Shown here: in pieces, positions 58,193 to 64,000 of the stretch | How the letters are laid out: each line of letters starts with the position of its first letter | How positions within the stretch are numbered: the stretch's first letter is position 1 | Origin: Sporosarcina sp. ANT_H38 | Lineage (GTDB): Bacteria > Bacillota > Bacilli > Bacillales_A > Planococcaceae | Direction of reading: 5' to 3' | Assembly (NCBI RefSeq): GCF_008369195.1 | Contig: NZ_VOBC01000001.1 | Location: 2,232,001-2,296,000 of the forward strand | DNA length: 64,000 nucleotides | Notes under the pieces: model-generated | What the model was told of the DNA's origin: nothing | The model's input: only the letters and a program-made list of their open reading frames with translations | Database searches by the model: none | Translations under genes and position numbers: made by a program

Positions 58193-58232
58193 AATAAAAC
58201 GACCTTTCCGCAACTGGATTGGTCGTTTTATG
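58193..58232. terminator. Hairpin in the gap downstream of the small-gene cluster
   Basis: Perfect stem ATAAAACGACC/GGTCGTTTTAT (58194-58204 with 58221-58231) with a T-tract in both directions. It may end transcripts of the cluster at 58418-59316. The rest of 57983-58417 shows no convincing gene. Confidence 0.7.
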
Positions 58233-58417
58233 CCTCCATCACCCACGATACTATTAATACTAATTTTAACATCTTCACGATTGGCTTGCAATGATAAAAG
58301 TCCTGCTTGAACATCCGTACATCTTTTGGTTTCAGTAAAACAACAAACTTACACTCACAATATTACTCATGTTGACTTTTATGTTTTCGTAACCAAATGA
58401 ATCAACAAAAATCCTCG

Positions 58418-58612
58418 CTAACTTTCGATATCCTTAACTAATCCTGTAACTAGCTCATTCCACTTATGAGCATATATCGAGATTTAAACCTCAACCCCGA
58501 ATTCAATTGACTTCTCAACTTTCTGGCCAACTTCAAGATAGTCAGTTTCCGTAAGTTTCTGCCCTTGTACCCTGGTTGCTTTTGATTTCGCTGGATCTCG
58601 AATTGCTGTCAT
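58418..58612 (-). pseudogene. Decayed YolD-like ORF
   Basis: From the ATG at 58612 a 42-codon frame (MTAIRDPAKSKATRVQGQKL, ending in KVEKSIEFGVEV) stops at 58484. The same frame continues beyond the stop with ISIYAHKWNELVTGLVKDIES to a second stop at 58418. The pattern (helical Glu-rich part, then I-x-IY...V-x-G-x-V-x-xIE) is reminiscent of the C-terminal half of YolD-like proteins, so the two stops suggest decay. It overlaps the 54-residue ORF in another frame. The family assignment is tentative; the 42-residue piece could be expressed on its own. Confidence 0.35.
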
Positions 58613-58706
58613 TTTCATCAGCCTTTCTGTACCAGTCTCTTAATTCCGCTAGGTGTTCTCGAAACAGCATCGATATGGCCACCTTTTCAGCACTCTGATC
58701 AATCAC
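58542..58706 (-). CDS. Small ORF of 54 residues, coupled to the upstream gene
   Basis: The GTG start at 58706 overlaps the upstream stop (GTGA), with AAAGGAG 10 nt before it. The product begins MIDQSAEKVAISMLFREHLA and continues ELRDWYRKADEND, a helix-rich charged segment, then a low-complexity Ser/Asn tail that may be out of frame relative to an ancestor. MLFREHLAELRDWY faintly recalls the YolD motif MLPEHV-x-LR-x-W. Function unknown. Confidence 0.5.
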   Translation of the reverse strand: MIDQSAEKVAISMLFREHLAELRDWYRKADENDSNSRSSEIKSNQGTRAETYGN

Positions 58707-59089
58707 GTTGTTGCAGCTCCTTTAATGCTCTGATTTCCTGCCAGTGCAAAGTAAATAGATATCAATTCTTCTGTACGATTACGCAACCGTACGTTCAGGT
58801 ACCTCCGATGATCTTCGTAGCCCCCGTGAATAAAAGTGTAATCGGTAAATGAGCCGTCTTTTCCCTTTTTAATTAACTTCATATTTTTGCTTCGTGCATA
58901 AGTATTTGTTTCTTTTAAATCTGCCCGAACGTTCTTTAATGCATTTACAACGATGTCAATATAAGGTCCTTTTAATTTGAACTGGCTGATTTCAATCGTT
59001 TCCCTGTCTCTCTCCAAAATCTGAATGATTATCGGTAAATAAATCATGTTCTCGAAATACGGTAATGCATCTCCAGGGATTAATGGCAT
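58703..59089 (-). CDS. Uncharacterised 128-residue protein
   Basis: Cytosolic, mixed helix and strand, beginning MPLIPGDALPYFENMIYLPI. It includes QILERDRETIEISQFKLKGPY and IHGGYEDHRRYLNVRLRNRTEELISIYF (given in parts). I recall similar small proteins in Bacillales but cannot give a firm family name. Start and upstream stop overlap as TAATG and the next ORF overlaps as GTGA, so three genes are translationally chained. Function unknown. Confidence 0.7.
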   Translation of the reverse strand: MPLIPGDALPYFENMIYLPIIIQILERDRETIEISQFKLKGPYIDIVVNALKNVRADLKETNTYARSKNMKLIKKGKDGSFTDYTFIHGGYEDHRRYLNVRLRNRTEELISIYFALAGNQSIKGAATT

Positions 59090-59316
59090 TAGATTACCCT
59101 ACTCTCTTTCTGCATTAAGGGAACAAACGTCAGTACATTATCAATCGTAAAAGTTCGCTTGGATTTACATAGAAAACAGTACGTATGGAATGATTCCTCG
59201 CCAACCTGCAGTATGATGATTCTTCGTTTGCTGATTTGACAATCTATTGCGAGGTACATCATTTCTAAGGGCTCATTACACTCCGCTAACTTCAACAATT
59301 GATTACGTACATTCAT
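59089..59316 (-). CDS. Small WYL/YolD-like domain protein
   Basis: A 75-residue protein starting after GAAAGGGGA. The segment EPLEMMYLAID, then ISKRRIIILQVGEESFHTYC and KSKRTFTIDNVLTFVP, has the compact beta-fold pattern of WYL or YolD-type ligand-sensing domains (a YRTF/KRTF-like motif before an IDNVL strand). There is no DNA-binding domain. It is the first of an overlapping small-gene chain. Tentative assignment. Confidence 0.55.
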   Translation of the reverse strand: MNVRNQLLKLAECNEPLEMMYLAIDCQISKRRIIILQVGEESFHTYCFLCKSKRTFTIDNVLTFVPLMQKESRVI

Positions 59317-59362
59317 TCCCCTTTCTCATTAGAGTAACGAACAATCGTTCTGGTTGCAAGGA

Positions 59363-59391
59363 AATAAAAAAGATCGCCAATAGACGATCTC
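59363..59391 (-). terminator. Terminator of the gene at 59403-59789
   Basis: Stem AGATCG/CGATCT (59371-59376 with 59385-59390) followed by TTTTTTATTT on the minus strand. Confidence 0.75.
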
Positions 59392-59402
59392 CAGTTGCTC
59401 AA

Positions 59403-59789
59403 CTAACGTACGCCCTTTACTACTTTCAGAGTTCTCATAAATGCTATAAATAAATAAAGAACAAATGTATACACAACTACAACGCACATAGAGTAGATGG
59501 CTTTTAAATCTGTACTTATTGGGGAATAACCACTGTGAGCATTATAATGATATTCTGCTCCTTCATATCCTGTCCAAATACTAAATAACGTACCACCTAA
59601 TATAATAAGAGCAAATATGGCTTTCTTATGCAAAACCATTTTAATTAAACTATCTTTAAAAACTGTTATTACATTTAATTGACTTTGATGCTGATTGATT
59701 AAGTTCCAACTACTTTTAAATGGGACTAAAAAAAATATAATGATTGCGCTATAAACAAAAAACATTACTACAATATCTGAATACCCCAT
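59403..59789 (-). CDS. Membrane protein of unknown function, three helices
   Basis: A 128-residue protein with helices near 5-24, 56-72 and 98-118, and a basic C-terminus (RTLKVVKGVR). Between helices 2 and 3 lies a His/Tyr-rich loop (GYEGAEYHYNAHSGYSP) that should face outside. The ATG follows GAGGAGG. I do not recognise the family. It has its own terminator. Confidence 0.65.
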   Translation of the reverse strand: MGYSDIVVMFFVYSAIIIFFLVPFKSSWNLINQHQSQLNVITVFKDSLIKMVLHKKAIFALIILGGTLFSIWTGYEGAEYHYNAHSGYSPISTDLKAIYSMCVVVVYTFVLYLFIAFMRTLKVVKGVR

Positions 59790-60061
59790 TAAGTCCTCCT
59801 CTTTCCAATTATTTGTTTACTTCTTTTTTGATGAAATAGTTTTCCTATCGCCAATTCTACAGTTCAATTGAATAGAGTCCTGTTCTTTATTCTGTAATTC
59901 GTTTCTAATAGCAGGAATACCTCTTTAATTCGACAAACAATAAAGGTGTCGCAAGCTTCGAACCCTTCGATCATGGGGGCACTTCATCACGTAAAAAAAC
60001 ACGTTTGGTGCTACTGTTTTCCGCTATCTCCAAAAAAAATCGTTAATTTTCCCCCCTAGAT

Positions 60062-60087
60062 GTTTAAAGGGAGGTAATAAAGGTTAT
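60062..60087 (+). promoter_or_regulatory. Possible sigma-B promoter of the GlsB/YeaQ gene
   Basis: GTTTAA (60062-60067), a 14 bp spacer, GGTTAT (60082-60087), one base off the sigma-B -10 consensus GGGTAT, 49 bp before the start codon. The rest of the 59790-60136 gap shows nothing I can name. Confidence 0.5.
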
Positions 60088-60136
60088 TGAAAGACTATAG
60101 CGGAATTTTAAAATACTAAAATAGGAGATGGATAGT

Positions 60137-60391
60137 ATGAGTTTCATTTGGTTTTTAATTATTGGTGGGATTATCGGTTGGCTAGCAGGTATGATTTTAG
60201 GAAAAGATGTCCCAGGAGGAATTATTGGTAATATTATCGCAGGTATAATTGGGGCATGGATTGGTGGTATGCTTCTTGGAAGTTGGGGACCTAAAATTTC
60301 AGATTTCTACATTTTCCCTGCTTTCATTGGAGCGATTATTCTTGTGTTCATTGTGAGCTTAATTATGAGATCAATGCGTAAAGCTTCTTAA
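60137..60391 (+). CDS. GlsB/YeaQ/YmgE-family stress membrane protein
   Basis: An 84-residue, very hydrophobic Gly-rich protein with three helices (MSFIWFLIIGGIIGWLAG, then GIIGNIIAGIIGAWIGGM, then FPAFIGAIILVFIVSLIM), the transglycosylase-associated protein family. Members are general-stress proteins in bacilli, which fits the sigma-B-like promoter upstream. The start is the ATG at 60137 with AGGAG 9 nt upstream; the extra five residues from 60122-60136 lack a site. Function is not firmly known. Confidence 0.88.
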   Translation: MSFIWFLIIGGIIGWLAGMILGKDVPGGIIGNIIAGIIGAWIGGMLLGSWGPKISDFYIFPAFIGAIILVFIVSLIMRSMRKAS

Positions 60392-60476
60392 TGGTAAATA
60401 GTTCTTTCAGTTTATTTCTAGACGAATATGTGAATCATATGTAAGCAACAATAAATGATGACTGTGTATTTGATAA

Positions 60477-60520
60477 GTAAAACGACCCATTCCACAAATT
60501 GTGGAATGGGTCGTTTTACT
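60477..60520. terminator. Perfect bidirectional terminator between the stress gene and murE
   Basis: AAAACGACCCATTCCACAA paired with its exact complement, short loop, T-tract on both strands. Confidence 0.9.
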
Positions 60521-60624
60521 TTGTCCTTACTTATTAATCGCATCTGTATACTTAACCGCTAATCCCAATGCTTCCGCATCTATAATGATTTGGGATTGTC
60601 TTTACTTAATAAAGATGTTTCTGT

Positions 60625-62115
60625 TCACTTATTAACAAACCCTGTACCAAACTTCTTTTCCGCCTCTTCCAGCGCAATGTCAGCATCTGAATGCGGGTAT
60701 TTCACAGAACCAATAATTTGATAATCTTCATGGCCTTTTCCTGCAAATATAATGATATCTTCAGGATTCGCAACTGCTACTGCATGACGTACCGCTTCCT
60801 TCCGGTCACCTATACATGCATATTGATCATGCTTCATACCCGCTTCTAATTCTGCCAGTATCGATTCATACGGCTCGTCCCGCGGATCGTCTGTCGTTAA
60901 GACCACATAATCTGCGACGGATGCTTTCTCTGCCATAATCGGACGTTTTATCCGATCCCGATTGCCGCCGGTTCCAATGACGAATATTAGACGACTTCCT
61001 TCCTTTTTATAAGGAAGAACTGCATCAATCGCTTTTTCGATGGCATCCGCTGAGTGCGCATAATCGACATACATCGTAATCGGCAATTCAGTCGGCACTT
61101 GTTCCATTCTACCTTTGACAGATGAAATCTTCCCAAGATAGTTTATGATGTCTTCAGTTGCCATCCCTTTCGCAAACAAAGCCGCAATCACAGCAAGTGC
61201 GTTGTAGACACTAAATTCACCAATTAAATTCATAACTACACGGAATTCACCACCAGGTGCGGTAAGCTTGAACGTTGTACCGTTTGCCCGCAGCTCAATG
61301 TCTGATCCACGAAATACAGCTTCATTTCTGATACCGTATGTGAGAACTGGATGAGACGTCATTTCCAACAGGCGATTGCTCCACTCATCATCTGCATTGA
61401 CGACAGCAAACTTACGCTTCTGCAAATCCTGTCCTAGTTGCGAGAACAACAGTCCTTTCGCTTGTCCATAATTGTCCATCGTCCCATGAAAATCAAGATG
61501 ATCATGCGTTAAATTTGTGAAAACAGCGATATCGAATTCTGTACCAGCAAGACGCCCTTCCACTAGACCATGCGAAGATACTTCCATTGTCATCGTTGTA
61601 CATCCTTCTTCCGCCGCATGGGCAATCATCCCTTGTGTTGACAGTACGTCAGCCGTCGTGTTCTCCGTTTCATAGAGTGTTCCGTCCAAGTCAAAACCGA
61701 TTGTTCCGGTAACGGCGGATGCTTCCCCCGCTAACTGAAGTATCGCTTGGATAATGCCACTGACGCTCGTCTTACCGTTCGTCCCCGTCACACCGATCAT
61801 CGTCATCCGTTTAGATGGGAAATTGTAAAACTGAGGCGCCAACAAACTAATTGCCCGGGATGTATTTTCAACCCTAACGACTGCAACTTTATCTAAATCT
61901 ACATCTACATGCTTTGAAGCAATGATAACCCTTGCACCATTGTCTACTGCTTTTTCAACGTATTTATGGCCATCTACCGTAAACCCCTCAATACAGACGA
62001 AAACTCCTCCTGCATTCACTGCGCGCGAATCAATCGCAATATCCGTCACAGTCGGTGGTACCGCTCCTGCTACCTGTTTGACAGGCAATATTGAAAGTAA
62101 CTTTTCCGTATCCAT
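60625..62115 (-). CDS. murE: UDP-MurNAc-dipeptide amino acid ligase, MurE family
   Basis: Mur ligase of 496 residues that adds the third amino acid to the peptidoglycan precursor. ATP-site GVTGTNGKTSV is near 108-118, TTADVLSTQ and THDHLDFHGTMDNY follow, and the C-terminal domain begins after GRMEQVP. The residue-3 selectivity motif reads DDPRDEP rather than the DNPR of meso-DAP enzymes; DDPR has been noted in a lysine-adding MurE (Thermotoga), so lysine is possible. It is not in a dcw cluster here; it is 13 bp after an M42 peptidase gene. ATG 62115 is preferred over TTG 62118 after GGAGGG. Confidence 0.9.
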   Translation of the reverse strand: MDTEKLLSILPVKQVAGAVPPTVTDIAIDSRAVNAGGVFVCIEGFTVDGHKYVEKAVDNGARVIIASKHVDVDLDKVAVVRVENTSRAISLLAPQFYNFPSKRMTMIGVTGTNGKTSVSGIIQAILQLAGEASAVTGTIGFDLDGTLYETENTTADVLSTQGMIAHAAEEGCTTMTMEVSSHGLVEGRLAGTEFDIAVFTNLTHDHLDFHGTMDNYGQAKGLLFSQLGQDLQKRKFAVVNADDEWSNRLLEMTSHPVLTYGIRNEAVFRGSDIELRANGTTFKLTAPGGEFRVVMNLIGEFSVYNALAVIAALFAKGMATEDIINYLGKISSVKGRMEQVPTELPITMYVDYAHSADAIEKAIDAVLPYKKEGSRLIFVIGTGGNRDRIKRPIMAEKASVADYVVLTTDDPRDEPYESILAELEAGMKHDQYACIGDRKEAVRHAVAVANPEDIIIFAGKGHEDYQIIGSVKYPHSDADIALEEAEKKFGTGFVNK

Positions 62116-62128
62116 CAAAACCCTCCGT

Positions 62129-63181
62129 TCAGTCCATCATTGCTGAAGTAACATACGCTCGAAGCAACTGAGCTGACGCTTTCAGCGAATCAGTATGTGT
62201 CCGTTCCATTGCATGTGACGATTCAATACCAGGGCCGAATAGTGCATGCTTCACGTCAAAGCCCGCCCGGATTGCGGCAGACGCATCTGAACCGTAAAAC
62301 GGGTAAATATCAAGTTTAAATGGAATACTACCTTCTTTGCAAAGCCCAGTCAAATGTTGTGTCAATGCATAATGATACGGTCCACTTGAATCTTTTGCAC
62401 AAATTGAAACCGTATACTCGTCGGAGGTTTGTCCATCTCCAATCGCTCCCATATCAACCGCAATATATTCAACTGTCTCTTCGGGAATATTGGAGTTCCC
62501 CCCATAGCCAATCTCTTCATTGTTTGAAATATAGAAATGAGTCGTATGTGGAAGTTTAACTCCTTCTTCCTTCAATGAACGGATCAATCCAAGCAACAAT
62601 GCCGTACTCGCTTTATCATCAAGATGACGTGATTTAACGAAACCGCTGTCCGTCACTTCAAATCGCGGATCGAATGAGACAAAATCACCTACTTCGATAC
62701 CTAGTGTACGTGTTCCAGCTGCATCTGTTACTTTCTCGTCAATGCGAACTTCGATATTTTCAGCACTTCGCTCTGCGGTTCCAGCGTTTTTATAAACATG
62801 AACGGAAGTTTGGTGCATAAGGATTGTTCCACGTACTTCTTTCCCTGACGCTGTATGAATGAGACAGTATTCACCTTCAACGGCGTTCCACCTAAATCCA
62901 CCAATCATATCAAGCTTTAGACGACCATCGCTTTTAATCTCTTTTACCATCGCGCCTAGTGTATCTGTATGTGCTGTGAGCAGACGATGACGCGTTGTTT
63001 CCATGCCTTCAATCGTCGCAATGATAGCTCCTTTGTTTGTTTTCTTGTGTGCTACTCCGATTTCGTCCAGTTCTTTTGTAATCAGCTCCATCACTTTTTC
63101 CGTATAACCTGATGGACTTGGCGTCTCTACTAATCTTTTAAGCAGCTCAACAATACGTTTTTCATCAAATGCTGTTGTCAT
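62129..63181 (-). CDS. M42-family metallo-aminopeptidase (YtoP/FrvX-like)
   Basis: Di-zinc peptidase of 350 residues, start ATG 63181 after GAGAGGGGA. Metal and catalytic residues are in TAHTDTLGAM near 70-79, SRHLDDKAST near 185-194, NNEEIGYGG near 222-230, AVDMGAIGDG and the C-terminal SSHAMERTHTDSL. The family trims N-terminal residues from peptides. It is in an apparent operon with murE, so recycling of wall peptides is a possible but unproven role. Confidence 0.88.
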   Translation of the reverse strand: MTTAFDEKRIVELLKRLVETPSPSGYTEKVMELITKELDEIGVAHKKTNKGAIIATIEGMETTRHRLLTAHTDTLGAMVKEIKSDGRLKLDMIGGFRWNAVEGEYCLIHTASGKEVRGTILMHQTSVHVYKNAGTAERSAENIEVRIDEKVTDAAGTRTLGIEVGDFVSFDPRFEVTDSGFVKSRHLDDKASTALLLGLIRSLKEEGVKLPHTTHFYISNNEEIGYGGNSNIPEETVEYIAVDMGAIGDGQTSDEYTVSICAKDSSGPYHYALTQHLTGLCKEGSIPFKLDIYPFYGSDASAAIRAGFDVKHALFGPGIESSHAMERTHTDSLKASAQLLRAYVTSAMMD

Positions 63182-63275
63182 TTCTATTTCCCCTCTCTCC
63201 CGCGTCGAAATATGTCGTTCTATCCCCATGTGGAATCATGTATGATAAGTATATAGAAAATTTATGGGGTGCCAA

Positions 63276-64000
63276 ATGAAACATTCGACAGTCGTCCAAT
63301 CACGCAACATGTTTATTATACTTTTTTTTGTCCCTAGCGTCATCGTACACCTTTTCATGTCATTCATAATAGGGTATTCTAGCGAAATGATTTCAGCCCT
63401 TTTCGGATTGTTTATCATTACCTTACTTTTTCTCCTTCATAGATCAGGGATGAATTCTCTTACTCTTAGAATCCCATTAATAATTGGGTATATGCTATAT
63501 GTATTTATTGCAAATCTAACAAATCCTGACATCTTACAATTATTTTACCTTATCTTCCCTATCATCTTGGTTGCAGTCTACAATATCATTTGGTTAAACG
63601 TATTGATAACAATCATCACTAGTTTAGAAGTGATCGTTTTATTCTATTTATTCGGTCAAACCTATAGATCGGTGGGTGAAACTCAACTACTCTTCAATTC
63701 AGCTTTCATTTCCATCATGGCTGTGATCCTCTATCTTATGTATACCTTCAAAATCACGCCTGAATGGAACCATATCTTCAAGGAAAACAAGAAAATGGAT
63801 GTTTTACTTACATCTAAAGAAAGTTATCTCGATCTCTTTATTGAACATTCAGAGGACGCAATTGTCCTGTTCGACCTGGATTTAAACATCATAGCTCTCA
63901 ATCCAGCGTTCGAAAAAATGTACGGCTGGAAACGAGAGGAATGTATTGGACGTTCTCCGCAACTCGTCCCTTTGTCCGAAGAAGCTATGAAAACAGAGAG
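63276..64000 (+). CDS. Membrane PAS sensor protein, truncated by window end
   Basis: Open from the ATG at 63276 (behind GGGGT) to the edge, 241 complete codons. It starts MKHSTVVQSRNMFIILFF. About five or six helices span residues 12-165, then a linker helix and a PAS domain from about 188 (YLDLFIEHSEDAIVLFDLDL, then NPAFEKMYGWKREECIGRSP). The catalytic part is outside the window; a histidine kinase (KinB-like) or a GGDEF/EAL protein are both possible. Confidence 0.75.
   Translation, partial: MKHSTVVQSRNMFIILFFVPSVIVHLFMSFIIGYSSEMISALFGLFIITLLFLLHRSGMNSLTLRIPLIIGYMLYVFIANLTNPDILQLFYLIFPIILVAVYNIIWLNVLITIITSLEVIVLFYLFGQTYRSVGETQLLFNSAFISIMAVILYLMYTFKITPEWNHIFKENKKMDVLLTSKESYLDLFIEHSEDAIVLFDLDLNIIALNPAFEKMYGWKREECIGRSPQLVPLSEEAMKTE

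Noticed and set aside
57983..58417. Possible coding remnant (frame with TETKRCTDVQAGLLSLQ) on the minus strand
   Set aside because: Several stops nearby, no start or ribosome site, and no family recognised; only the hairpin at 58193-58232 is well supported.

Overview
This 64 kb window looks like chromosomal DNA of a low-GC, spore-forming Bacillales bacterium, most probably Planococcaceae (Sporosarcina-like). Much of the gene content and local order follows the Bacillus subtilis yla/ykt/ykr/yku region: pycA-ftsW-ylaN, ylaL/ylaI/ylaH/typA/ylaF, suhB-yktB-yktA, pdhABCD-ykyA-def-rpoY-rnjA-ktrC, ykuUV, darB/ccpC, fadH, ykyB, ykwC, a Spo0E-like gene, a MarR gene beside a sporulation-type kinase, ktrD and a ykoY-type gene. 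A stand-alone prfC, a second-type murE and an RND pump differ from B. subtilis. Identification is by recognition of protein sequence and synteny; no database search was possible.

Layout. 1-8.4 kb: pyruvate carboxylase (its C-terminus lies outside the window), the SEDS protein FtsW, YlaN and small yla genes around the ribosomal GTPase TypA. 8.4-11.6 kb: inositol monophosphatase, YktA/YktB and a flavin oxidoreductase. 11.6-12.5 kb: a gene-free stretch holding a 635 bp structured repeat. 12.5-23.4 kb: pyruvate dehydrogenase operon, YkyA lipoprotein, peptide deformylase, a promoter-peptide-terminator unit for a 23-residue basic peptide, RNA polymerase epsilon with RNase J1, KtrC, and a thioredoxin-like/peroxiredoxin pair. 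23.5-31.5 kb: a divergent CorA-like membrane protein, a regulator-potABCD polyamine operon and an MFS pump. 31.7-32.4 kb: a second, inverted copy of the repeat. 32.5-41.2 kb: CcpC, an MFS pump, the c-di-AMP receptor DarB, a 2,4-dienoyl-CoA reductase under a FadR-type operator, a PAS-GGDEF-EAL protein, YkyB, a CheW-like protein and YkwC. 41.3-48 kb: a MoxR/DUF58/DUF4129 operon, a 55-residue Spo0E-like phosphatase, a lipoprotein, a MarR regulator and a soluble sensor kinase. 48-49.2 kb: gene-free, with a truncated third repeat copy. 49.2-58 kb: KtrD, a TerC-family protein behind a yybP-ykoY manganese riboswitch, an extended SDR, an RND transporter and release factor 3. 58.4-60.4 kb: a small-gene cluster with a decaying end and a GlsB/YeaQ-type protein. 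60.6-64 kb: MurE plus an M42 peptidase and the start of a membrane PAS sensor.

How the genes connect. Pyruvate metabolism is represented by both PycA and the PDH complex. Several products are c-di-AMP-linked in B. subtilis (DarB, its target PycA, and KtrC/KtrD). Sporulation input is suggested by the kinase and the Spo0E-like protein. Cell-wall synthesis is represented by FtsW and MurE.

The most unusual content is non-coding. Two copies of a 635-695 bp element (third copy truncated) have 12 bp terminal inverted repeats and perfect 8 bp AT-rich target duplications. They share a perfect 16-19 bp hairpin, and two further hairpins whose 8-nt loops are exactly complementary. This suggests a MITE-like mobile element that carries a folded RNA with a loop-loop contact.
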